Shown here: positions 1-7,376 of the stretch, piece by piece | Layout of the letters: each line of letters opens with the position of its first letter | Position numbering within the stretch: the first letter of the stretch is position 1 | Source: Fidelibacterota bacterium | GTDB lineage: Bacteria > Fidelibacterota > UBA2242 | Length of the DNA stretch: 37,960 bases | Direction: 5' to 3' | Assembly (NCBI GenBank): GCA_030603165.1 | Contig: JAUVYH010000007.1 | Span: 1 to 37,960 of the forward strand | Made by a program: the position numbers and the translations under genes | The notes under the pieces: model-generated | What the model saw: only the letters and a program-made list of their open reading frames with translations | Database searches by the model: none | Told to the model about the DNA's origin: nothing

Positions 1-191
1 TTCCAATCCCGCCTCTCTTGTTTTTCCATTTTCATTCATCATAACATAAATATTTCACTATTATTTTTCAATCATTAACTCTTCCTTCCTAAATCGTTCC
101 AAACAGTAAAAAATGAAAATTCCTATACAATCAAGTTAAACTTGATCGCTCTGCCTGGGATTATGAACCCTGGTGGAAGGGAAAGGCGGAA

Positions 192-680
192 TTGTATTTT
201 AGAGTTTATAACAAGAGCGCAAAGCCTGAAAGTTATTGGACCCTGGGTTATTTAAGTCCGGATGGTAATCATAAAAGTTATGCATGTTGGAAATGGGTCA
301 AAAAATGGTACGGTGGTTATTATAAGCAATACAAACCCTGGCGGACTATTTCATTGGAAACAAACTGGCCTGCTTCAGTATATTTGGAAGATAGTAATTT
401 CTCTTTGAAATTAATTGAATATGATCCTCCTATTTATGATTGGGGAGAATCATCCCAATATTGGTGTTCGGCTGCTGCAATATTTATTCCTTTTGCTCCT
501 ACTTGGCCTGGAGTAGCTTCTTTGACATTACTAACTTTAGCATGTGTATGGTATTCGGATGATGATATGATTGGTTGTGGAGATTATTTTGAAAATATTG
601 TAGTAGAGGCATATGAAAATTCCGGACAGGAAATAATCTGGGATGCCGGGCATTATAGAATAACAATAATTGTGGAGTGA
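192..680 (+). CDS. Hypothetical protein, probably 5'-truncated gene remnant
   Basis: I do not recognise this protein. It is rich in Trp and Tyr (motifs such as CWKWVKKW and YGGYYKQYKPW), has a short hydrophobic stretch around residues 95-118 and no signal peptide. The only start available to the ORF caller is a TTG at 192. The same frame stays open upstream to 117, just after a TGA, and those 25 codons read like protein (KLDRSAWDYEPWWKGKAEL). They contain no ATG, GTG or TTG, so the true N-terminus is either missing or separated by a frameshift. A different frame has an ATG at 113 that stops after eight codons. The stop lies 8 bp before the start of the next gene, so the two are probably co-transcribed. 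The reading frame looks genuinely coding; whether it is functional is doubtful. Confidence 0.5.
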   Translation: MYFRVYNKSAKPESYWTLGYLSPDGNHKSYACWKWVKKWYGGYYKQYKPWRTISLETNWPASVYLEDSNFSLKLIEYDPPIYDWGESSQYWCSAAAIFIPFAPTWPGVASLTLLTLACVWYSDDDMIGCGDYFENIVVEAYENSGQEIIWDAGHYRITIIVE

Positions 681-688
681 AGGTGCAA

Positions 689-1411
689 ATGAAAAAATAT
701 CTTCTTATTTCATGTTTATTGATATTATTAATACTTCCTTCCGGTAGGGGTCACGGACAAAATGATTCCAAGTTTGGAGATTTTATATCCTATAGCAGTT
801 TAGGTTTTTTACCTGGTAATTTATATAGACGTGATCTATCATCCCAACCAACCGGAAAAATTGAACTTATATTTAATTATTCTCTGGACCAATATCCACG
901 ATCTAATCCTTATAATGAATTTTTTAGAATACGACTAGATCTATCAGGTTATAATTACAAAAAAAGCATGGAAATATTTTCTTTCTTATTAATGTCTTCA
1001 TTAAGTACGAAATCAAGAGTCTTTAAAATGAGATTTCCTTATTTATCCGGATATATAATGTATGATAACGGATTCGAATATCCCAGTGGAGGTTTTGGTG
1101 TTTTTAGGAATTATAGATTCAGAAAAATTTTTCAAGATGATAAGATTGAAATAATGGCGAATATATTTGCCTCAATTAATCCATTAAATTGGCATGAAAA
1201 ACAGATGATCCTGGCTCCGGGAATCATTCTATTTCCCCAACTGCTGATAAGATATCGGGATATGCATATAAACCTGGAACTGTTCAGCTCTTATTCCTAT
1301 GGCATTAAAAATGCTAAGAAATATTATAGGATTTATCCTCGTATTCAACTTGGATATTCTCTGAAGTGTAAAGTTAGAAACGTAAGTGATAAGTTGATAC
1401 TTACCCCTTAA
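689..1411 (+). CDS. Exported hypothetical protein
   Basis: Unrecognised protein of about 240 residues with a clear Sec signal peptide (MKKYLLISCLLILLILPSG, cleavage probably near GHG/QN). The rest has many aromatic residues and alternating hydrophobic stretches, and the C-terminal part (RIYPRIQLGYSL) looks like beta strand, so a periplasmic or outer-membrane beta-rich protein is possible. I placed the start at the ATG at 689 rather than the GTG at 677 because AAGGTG lies just upstream of it and because the signal peptide begins there. It follows the preceding orphan ORF by 8 bp. Its stop overlaps the convergent amidase gene by 4 bp, so no terminator fits between them. The function is unknown. 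Confidence 0.6.
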   Translation: MKKYLLISCLLILLILPSGRGHGQNDSKFGDFISYSSLGFLPGNLYRRDLSSQPTGKIELIFNYSLDQYPRSNPYNEFFRIRLDLSGYNYKKSMEIFSFLLMSSLSTKSRVFKMRFPYLSGYIMYDNGFEYPSGGFGVFRNYRFRKIFQDDKIEIMANIFASINPLNWHEKQMILAPGIILFPQLLIRYRDMHINLELFSSYSYGIKNAKKYYRIYPRIQLGYSLKCKVRNVSDKLILTP

Positions 1412-2205
1412 TTTAAACGATATAATTCAGGCTTACGGTCCAAAAACAAATCATTATTTTGATTAATGGATTTGTTGTCGGCTTCAGCCGGATCAATATC
1501 AACTATTAAAACGCCTTCCCGATCTTTGGAAAGCTGCCCAAGACGTTTTCCTGAGATATTAGTCACCTGGCTGTTGCCGATAAATGTTAATTGATGTCTG
1601 CCCGATAATTTCTCCGTCCCAATTCGGTTTGCTGTTGCCGTAAAGATTCTGTTTTCAATGCTCCTCGTAACCATTGCGTCGGGACAATAGGGCAACACCA
1701 GGTTCGCCGGGTGGGCTATCAGCTGGGCGCCATCCAGCGCCAGTGTCCGGGCAGCCTCCGGAAAGATCCAGTCAAAACATATCATAACACCGATCCTTAC
1801 ACCCCGAACTGTAAAAACCGCAGGCGCTTCATTACCTGGATCGAAGAGATGTTTTTCATTATCAAATAGATGAATCTTACGGTAAGTGCCAATGTGAACG
1901 CCATTATCAAAGATGACAGCGCTGTTATAAATATTTTTGTTACATTTTTCGGCAACACCCATTACTACAGACGTATTCAGGCGTTTTGTGATGGACATCA
2001 GCCAGGAGTCAGTTTGACCGCCCGGGAACGATTCCGCGATAGAGCCGATCTCGGTTTTTGAGTTAAACAGATAGCCCGTCGTACACAATTCCGGCAATAT
2101 CCACAAATCAATATTTGTATGACGGCACAATGTCGATTCAATTTTTTTCAAATTTCCCGAAACGTTTCCCCATAATGGAGCAAATTGATATAAGGCAATT
2201 TTCAT
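1408..2205 (-). CDS. Carbon-nitrogen hydrolase (nitrilase superfamily amidase)
   Basis: Cytosolic amidase-type enzyme of the nitrilase superfamily, which hydrolyses C-N bonds in amides through a Glu-Lys-Cys triad. All three residues are visible: Glu39 in LPELCTTGY, Lys110 in YRKIHLFD and Cys143 in GVMICFDWIFPE. The length of 265 residues is normal for a single-domain member. The family includes omega-amidases, N-carbamoyl-amino-acid and N-carbamoylputrescine amidases and aliphatic amidases; the substrate cannot be told from sequence alone. The ATG follows AGGACG. The gene stands alone on the minus strand and converges with the exported protein before it. The 5' side carries copy A of the intergenic repeat. 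Confidence 0.88.
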   Translation of the reverse strand: MKIALYQFAPLWGNVSGNLKKIESTLCRHTNIDLWILPELCTTGYLFNSKTEIGSIAESFPGGQTDSWLMSITKRLNTSVVMGVAEKCNKNIYNSAVIFDNGVHIGTYRKIHLFDNEKHLFDPGNEAPAVFTVRGVRIGVMICFDWIFPEAARTLALDGAQLIAHPANLVLPYCPDAMVTRSIENRIFTATANRIGTEKLSGRHQLTFIGNSQVTNISGKRLGQLSKDREGVLIVDIDPAEADNKSINQNNDLFLDRKPELYRLN

Positions 2206-2230
2206 ATCGTCCTAAATGTAATTAACCTTT

Positions 2231-2418
2231 TTTAATTCATAAATTTTGCCACTTCCGAATCCCTTCGGGAAAAGACAATAGGGCTTCTAAAAATTAATAA
2301 AATATAGATATTGAAATATACGAAATAACTCAAAATTTATACCTTACCTTTTTATCTTTATTTTTATATTAAACATCATTTTGTGTCTTCGTGCCTTCGT
2401 GGCTATAAATAATTCAGG
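2231..2418. repeat. Intergenic repeat, copy A
   Basis: About 190 bp, beginning tttaattcataaatt and ending near aataattcagg. It matches copy B (4176-4368) almost throughout and matches the first part of copy C (37366-37485). It carries a small hairpin (CCCTTCGGG), an AT-rich core with ATTAATAAAATATAG, and a tail of the gtgtcttcgtgccttcgtggc type. It fills the whole gap between the amidase and antiporter genes, and no ORF is conserved in it. Confidence 0.8.
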
Positions 2419-3369
2419 TTAAATGAAATTAAAACAAAGGTTCAGGATAAATAAAACATATAACAGTAACAAAAACACTCCTTCGAGCCGCGAAAGACGG
2501 CGCCCGATAAAAAGAAAGACAGCAAACAGAACCGTTATGCACAACATGAAAACATTCTCAAGACGGATCACATGTGCATCTATTTTTAACGAATAAATCA
2601 TTGGTACTATGCCCAGCACAAAAGCCGTATTAAAAAGGTTACTGCCAATGATATTGCCAATTGAAATTTCATCTTCTTTTTTAATCACCGCCACAACGCT
2701 GGTAAACAGCTCCGGCAGAGATGTGCCAAGGGCAACGATCGTCAATCCAATGACCAGCTCCGAGATTCCCACGGCTCGCGCAAGACCGATAGCTCCCCTG
2801 ACCGTCAGCTGTCCTCCGATTACGAGTCCCAACAAACCCAATACAGTGAGGAATGTATTTCTGATAATATGTCCCTTTTCCATCGGCGTCGGATCGACAT
2901 CTGCGCTATTACGAACCTTCCGGTTAGCAATAATAAAGGTCATATACACAACAAACACGACCAGCATAAGCGCGCCCTCATAACCCTTCAGGGCGCCGTC
3001 CATGCAGAATAATACAAACATCAACGTGATTAACAGCAGAACCGGAAGCTCAAGTAAAAATATTCTTTTTTTTACTTTAATTGGGTGAATTACCGATGAC
3101 AGACCCAGCACCAGCAGAATATTAGCCAGATTGCTGCCGACTATATTTCCGACGCTGATACCGTCCACTTTTTTAACGGCGGCAAAAAAGCTGACGACAA
3201 ACTCCGGCATCGACGTGCCTAAAGCAACGATTGTTAAACCAACAACGATTTTTTTAACACCGAGAGAAGCTGCAATGGAAGAGCTTCCTCTAACGAGGAA
3301 ATCAGCTCCGTAGTAGAGTAGAATAAAACCAGCCAAAAAATACAGTAAATACATATATCCCCAAGACAC
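2419..3369 (-). CDS. Calcium/sodium antiporter (CaCA family, YrbG-like)
   Basis: Inner-membrane exchanger of the Ca2+/cation antiporter superfamily, about 10 hydrophobic segments in 316 residues. The two inverted alpha-repeats are obvious: VALGTSMPEFVVSFFAA with SVGNIVGSNLANI in the N-terminal half, and VALGTSLPELFTSVVAV with SIGNIIGSNLFNT in the C-terminal half. The acidic residue in each PE motif is the ion-binding position in this family. The N-terminal GADFLVRG motif is also typical. The GTG at 3369 is used here; an ATG five codons in (MYLLYF) fits the family N-terminus equally well. It lies 11 bp downstream of the TPR gene and is probably translated from the same transcript. Confidence 0.92.
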   Translation of the reverse strand: MSWGYMYLLYFLAGFILLYYGADFLVRGSSSIAASLGVKKIVVGLTIVALGTSMPEFVVSFFAAVKKVDGISVGNIVGSNLANILLVLGLSSVIHPIKVKKRIFLLELPVLLLITLMFVLFCMDGALKGYEGALMLVVFVVYMTFIIANRKVRNSADVDPTPMEKGHIIRNTFLTVLGLLGLVIGGQLTVRGAIGLARAVGISELVIGLTIVALGTSLPELFTSVVAVIKKEDEISIGNIIGSNLFNTAFVLGIVPMIYSLKIDAHVIRLENVFMLCITVLFAVFLFIGRRLSRLEGVFLLLLYVLFILNLCFNFI

Positions 3370-3380
3370 TTCCGCTTATT

Positions 3381-4094
3381 TCATTGACCGCGGGCAGTCT
3401 GCGAATCCGGTAGATAAGATCGGATAAAATTCATTCCGTAAATAACATGCTGAACGTCAGGATGCCTTTTTCTTAGTTTTTTATTTAAAACACTATATGC
3501 TCTTTGATAATAAAATTGAGCGCGCGGATACTTTTCAACACGCGCATAATGATCGGCGATATTCGCAAAAACCCGCCCAAGATTAGGATGATCAAAGGGC
3601 ATAACGCTCTCTATAAACGCCGCGCATCTATAATAAAAATCTTCTGCCCTTGCTTTGTTTCCTTGTTTTTCATGTAAGTCTGCCAGTTGGCATAAATACA
3701 CCGCCTTCCGAAAAATCCATGGTGCTTTTTTATTTTCGGCTATTTCAATCAGATCACACAATATTTTTTCGGCTTTACGGAATTTTTCCTGACATAAATA
3801 CAACGATACGAGATTCTCAAGAGTTGGTATCAGCTCTACCGAAGATTTTCCATATATCGATTTCTTTAATCCGACAGACCGAAGGTAAAATGTTTCCGCC
3901 ACGTCGTATCGTTGCAACAGGTCATAAATCCAGGCAAGATTATTGAGTGTTTTTGCAGTTTCCAGATGAGTGTCCCCAAAAAAAGTCTTCGAAAACACAT
4001 ACGATTCTTCTGCAACCCATAGCGCATGTTCATAATTACCTGCTTCTATGAAGTTCAAAATTTCTTTGTCGTATGCGGTCATTGGATTATTCAC
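3381..4094 (-). CDS. Tetratricopeptide repeat protein
   Basis: Soluble protein of 237 residues built almost entirely of TPR helices of the kinesin-light-chain type (TPR_10/TPR_12). Recognisable repeat cores include LETAKTLNNLAWIYDLLQRY, ELIPTLENLVSLYLCQEKF and NLGRVFANIADHYARVEKY. There is no signal peptide or catalytic domain, so it is presumably a protein-protein interaction scaffold; its partner is unknown. The start is the GTG at 4094, supported by GGGAGG seven bases upstream. It leads a two-gene unit with the antiporter, and that unit is bracketed by repeat copies A and B in direct orientation. Confidence 0.82.
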   Translation of the reverse strand: MNNPMTAYDKEILNFIEAGNYEHALWVAEESYVFSKTFFGDTHLETAKTLNNLAWIYDLLQRYDVAETFYLRSVGLKKSIYGKSSVELIPTLENLVSLYLCQEKFRKAEKILCDLIEIAENKKAPWIFRKAVYLCQLADLHEKQGNKARAEDFYYRCAAFIESVMPFDHPNLGRVFANIADHYARVEKYPRAQFYYQRAYSVLNKKLRKRHPDVQHVIYGMNFIRSYLPDSQTARGQ

Positions 4095-4122
4095 TAAAGG
4101 ACCTCCCTTTATTTTTCTAATA

Positions 4123-4151
4123 AATCTACAGAAGTCAGATAATCATTACAA
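4123..4151 (-). promoter_or_regulatory. Candidate sigma70 promoter for the TPR-antiporter unit
   Basis: On the minus strand, TTGTAA and TAGATT are separated by exactly 17 bp, about 30 bp before the GTG of the TPR gene and just downstream of repeat copy B. Found by eye against the consensus only. Confidence 0.4.
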
Positions 4152-4175
4152 ACATCAAAGTAGTGTTTTACCCTG

Positions 4176-4368
4176 TTTAATTCATAAATCTTGCCACTTC
4201 CGAAGGAATCCCTTCGGGAAAAGACACTAAGGCTCTAAGAATTAATAAAATGTAGATGTTGAAATATACGAAGTAAATCAAAATTTATACCTTACCTTTT
4301 TATCTTTATTTTTATATTAAACATCACTTTGTGTCTTGGTGTCTTAGTGGCTATGAATAATTTAGGCT
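4176..4368. repeat. Intergenic repeat, copy B
   Basis: Same unit and orientation as copy A (2231-2418), with the same CCCTTCGGG hairpin and the gtgtcttggtgtcttagtggc tail. It differs by scattered substitutions and a small insertion beside the hairpin. It occupies most of the 4095-4598 gap. Apart from the promoter candidate I see nothing else in that gap that I can support as a gene. Confidence 0.8.
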
Positions 4369-4598
4369 AAAATAAATATGGCAATAAAAACCATTCTATT
4401 TTATGATTTCCTTTCGTATTTTGTATCATTATGATGGAAAAGGTCACCGCAAACAAGCATTTTAACACGGCGATTGCACATTCTATCGTCAATCATCAGT
4501 TGAAACGCCCTCAAGAAAACTTGTATTTTCAGCATTGGAGGAATTGCGGTCTCTGTCGGAAACTGCTTTCAGAACAGAAACAAACGGCTGGATTCACG

Positions 4599-5111
4599 AT
4601 GACGCTCCCAAAACCATTGACAATATTTTTATTATCGGGTCACTCTACAATTCCATACCATATGTTATGTTCAGAAGATGCTGTTCTTGCCATATCGTTT
4701 AGTTGTGATGAAATCGATCAAAAGATCAGAGTGACTGGAGTAAATCCACAATCTGAAGACCCTCCCGGATTTTCATTATGTCTTATCAGTGAAATTGACG
4801 CCTATTTAAAACATGGAACCGAATTTCAAATTCCACCAATTAATGTCTTCTTTGTAAAATCCGGTTTTATGTTACAGGCGCTCTTTTGGACCTGGCTGAT
4901 TCCATTCGGATCAGTGGTCAGCTATGGAGATATTGCCAACTGGTGCGGTAAGCCAAAAGCCGCCCGCGCTGTCGGCGGCGCGCTTCATAATAATCCCATT
5001 CCGTTCCTGATTCCCTGTCACCGCGTGATTGGCAAGGACGGACATTTAACCGGTTTTAGCGCCGGTATAAAAATTAAACGTCATCTGTTATCGGTTGAAA
5101 AAAGGATTTGA
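4599..5111 (+). CDS. ogt: Methylated-DNA--[protein]-cysteine S-methyltransferase
   Basis: Suicide DNA-repair enzyme that moves an alkyl group from O6-alkylguanine to its own active-site cysteine. The signature PCHRVIG is present, with the acceptor Cys at about residue 140, preceded by the helix-turn-helix-like region FGSVVSYGDIANWCGKPKAARAVGGALHNNP. The N-terminal half (TIPYHMLCSEDAVLAISF) fits the short ribonuclease-H-like domain of Ogt/MGT proteins. The track ORF starts at 4431, but its first 56 residues do not resemble the family. The ATG at 4599 gives 170 residues, the usual length, so I prefer it although neither start has a convincing ribosome-binding site. The gene appears monocistronic. 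Confidence 0.85.
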   Translation: MTLPKPLTIFLLSGHSTIPYHMLCSEDAVLAISFSCDEIDQKIRVTGVNPQSEDPPGFSLCLISEIDAYLKHGTEFQIPPINVFFVKSGFMLQALFWTWLIPFGSVVSYGDIANWCGKPKAARAVGGALHNNPIPFLIPCHRVIGKDGHLTGFSAGIKIKRHLLSVEKRI

Positions 5112-5165
5112 AGCCATCAAAATCAAGTTTTGAATTTTTAAGTAAATTGATGTAATTTTACTATT

Positions 5166-7373
5166 ATGAAATATGTCGGCATTATTCTTGTAAATCTCCT
5201 GCTTATATCGGTCTCTTACTCTGATATTCCTCTGGAGAGAACATGGATGTTTAATATCGGCGATGACTCTACCTGGGCTGAAGTTGATTACAATGATTCT
5301 GTCTGGTATCCCGTCATAGTGCCGGATTCGTGGGAAAACCAGGGATTTGCAAACTATGATGGTGTGGCGTGGTATCGAACTAACTTTAGTGTCGATTCAA
5401 ACTACTTTGCGTATGACACCTTATTTCTCCACCTCGGTAAGGTTCGTGATACCGAACAGACATATATCAACGGAATTTTTTTAAGTGATACAAGCCGGAA
5501 TATTGATTCAACGGAAACTCTTTATCACGCAATACCGACAAGCTTAATACGGCAGAACAACCTTCTCGCAATCAGGATTTATAATCAGTCTGGAAATGGC
5601 GGCATCCTTTCCGGTCCGGTAAAAATATCTGTCACACCTCCGGAACCGTCGCTTATGAAAAAAGGTCATGTACCGCATCGCTCCACATATCGGTTGCCTT
5701 TCGGCAACGGTGTCGCCATTGCCGCATATCAAGTCGATAAACGAGAGTTTAGCGATTTCCGACCCCATTTATATGCTCAATTTGATGAATCATCTTTGAC
5801 GCCCACGGTGGCGACATCTGCCCGAACCGTATTGTTTCAGAATCGCCGGGAAATTCCCCTTGAGGATTTACCGACAGTTTCCGCCGGTTATGTTGAAGGG
5901 ACCGGAATCGTTCATCACAAAATACACGGGCAGGAATTTACCCTGGATCAGTATGCCTTTTCTCCCTTTTCCAAAGATAACGCCTTCTGGATTTTTTATG
6001 CGGTGCTAAAGGGAGATTCTTTAGAAAATTTTTCGCTGAATTTCGAAATCACGGATAAGGACCCGAATTTGAATGTAGGCAAATGGTCGTTCCGGGATAA
6101 AAAACGGAAATGGCTTTTCGTCATCTGTTACTACAGTGACATACCGAATCCCAAGTCCTACACGGTAGTGCGTAAATACAAAAATGAGCATCCCGGGTTT
6201 ACTGCACTTATCAAAGAAATTGACTGGTGGAAGAATTGGCATAAAAAAACGATTTTACCGCCAAACATATCAAAAGAAGAAGTATCAGTTTACTCACAAT
6301 CGATTGCTGTTCTAAAAATGGCTCAATGCCGCGAGCGATTTCCCGCCAGGGGACAAATCGTTAATTCCTTCCCCCCTCAAAAAAAGATCATGTCGGCGCC
6401 TGTCAGTATGGGGTTCGCAATTGACGCCTTTTTGAATTCCGGGCATCATGATGAAGCGCTATCGGCGCTACAATTTATAATGAACGGGCGTTGCGGGAGC
6501 TATAAACATATTCAATGGGCGGGAGAAGATATTGGTGTCGGACAAAATTACTGCATAACAACCGGTCATTATTTTGGAAATGGATTAGAGGCTAACAGCG
6601 CCGGAGAATTCGGACCCCGGCTCTACCTCGGTAACTTTGGTGTAGTTCTCTGGAATCTTAAACAATATGTAGAAATTACAAACGATGTAAAATTTCTGGA
6701 ATATTATTGGCCAAAAATTTCCACCGAAATCGCAGATATTATTATTAACAGCATCGATGACACAGGTTTGATCCGCGCAGACAATGGATTTTTCAACATA
6801 GGTGCGCCCAAACATTATACATTTACATCGGTAACTGCATACCGGGGTTTAGTTGACGCCGCCTGGTTGGCTCGCATGGTAAATGACGAGCTCAAAGCCA
6901 TAGAATATGAAAACGCCGCAATAGCGCTCCGCCAGCAGATAGAAATAAATTTATATGATGACGAATATAATGTATTGCAAGCATTTATGGAGAGCAAAGA
7001 AATGGCGCTCGACGCCGTAAACGCCCTGGCATTAATCTGGGTCTTTACTCCCCAGGACTTTATTAGCAAAGGAACTCTTTCTGTTTTCGAAAAGCATCTC
7101 GCGCTGAATAACGGCTTTCGTCGTTATATAAGCCCTATAAATCGACGTAAACACGAGTGGGTGTTCGGTGATATTCTTCTGTCAATTCTTAATAAACGCA
7201 TGACAAACTTTGATAAAGCCGATGCGCTCCATATGTGGATTACACGGCAGGCGTTTGTCAATTTCGGGCTCATCCCGGAATATTTTGACTATCTCAATGC
7301 AGATTATGCCGGAAATATTCCACAATGCGGTCTCGGTGCGGGAATCTATGTATCATCGTATTGGGGAGAATGA
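5166..7373 (+). CDS. Secreted protein with GH2-type sugar-binding-like domain and six-hairpin glycosidase-like region
   Basis: Exported 735-residue protein with a signal peptide (MKYVGIILVNLLLISVSYS). Residues about 25-155 look like the jelly-roll sugar-binding domain that opens many glycoside hydrolase family 2 enzymes (WYRTNF, then LGKVRDTEQTYING, then LAIRIYNQSGNGGI). Residues about 165-345 look beta-rich. From about 355 to the end the protein is helical with pairs of hairpins (FAIDAFLNSGHHDEALSALQFI; LGNFGVVLWNLKQYVEIT; AWLARMVNDELKAIEYENAAIALR), as in (alpha/alpha)6 glycosidases. I cannot assign a GH family or name catalytic acids. It is followed after 3 bp by the HEAT-cyclophilin lipoprotein. 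A role in carbohydrate degradation outside the cytoplasm is an inference from the fold. Confidence 0.6.
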   Translation: MKYVGIILVNLLLISVSYSDIPLERTWMFNIGDDSTWAEVDYNDSVWYPVIVPDSWENQGFANYDGVAWYRTNFSVDSNYFAYDTLFLHLGKVRDTEQTYINGIFLSDTSRNIDSTETLYHAIPTSLIRQNNLLAIRIYNQSGNGGILSGPVKISVTPPEPSLMKKGHVPHRSTYRLPFGNGVAIAAYQVDKREFSDFRPHLYAQFDESSLTPTVATSARTVLFQNRREIPLEDLPTVSAGYVEGTGIVHHKIHGQEFTLDQYAFSPFSKDNAFWIFYAVLKGDSLENFSLNFEITDKDPNLNVGKWSFRDKKRKWLFVICYYSDIPNPKSYTVVRKYKNEHPGFTALIKEIDWWKNWHKKTILPPNISKEEVSVYSQSIAVLKMAQCRERFPARGQIVNSFPPQKKIMSAPVSMGFAIDAFLNSGHHDEALSALQFIMNGRCGSYKHIQWAGEDIGVGQNYCITTGHYFGNGLEANSAGEFGPRLYLGNFGVVLWNLKQYVEITNDVKFLEYYWPKISTEIADIIINSIDDTGLIRADNGFFNIGAPKHYTFTSVTAYRGLVDAAWLARMVNDELKAIEYENAAIALRQQIEINLYDDEYNVLQAFMESKEMALDAVNALALIWVFTPQDFISKGTLSVFEKHLALNNGFRRYISPINRRKHEWVFGDILLSILNKRMTNFDKADALHMWITRQAFVNFGLIPEYFDYLNADYAGNIPQCGLGAGIYVSSYWGE

Positions 7374-7376
7374 ATT

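Noticed and set aside
4431-4598. N-terminal extension of the alkyltransferase ORF, containing ENLYFQ, identical to a TEV protease site core
   Set aside because: These 56 residues do not fit the family and lie before the better start at 4599, so they are probably not translated; the motif is a coincidence.
4466-4702. Alternative-frame ORF reading VFSALEELRSLSETAFRTETNGWIHDDAPKTIDNIF
   Set aside because: It looks somewhat protein-like but has no ATG, no recognisable family and overlaps the alkyltransferase. It may be a gene remnant; not enough to annotate.
5130-5158. TTGAAT-17-TAATTT upstream of the glycosidase-like gene
   Set aside because: The -10 is only 7 bp before the ATG, which would require a leaderless transcript; AT-rich chance matches are likely.
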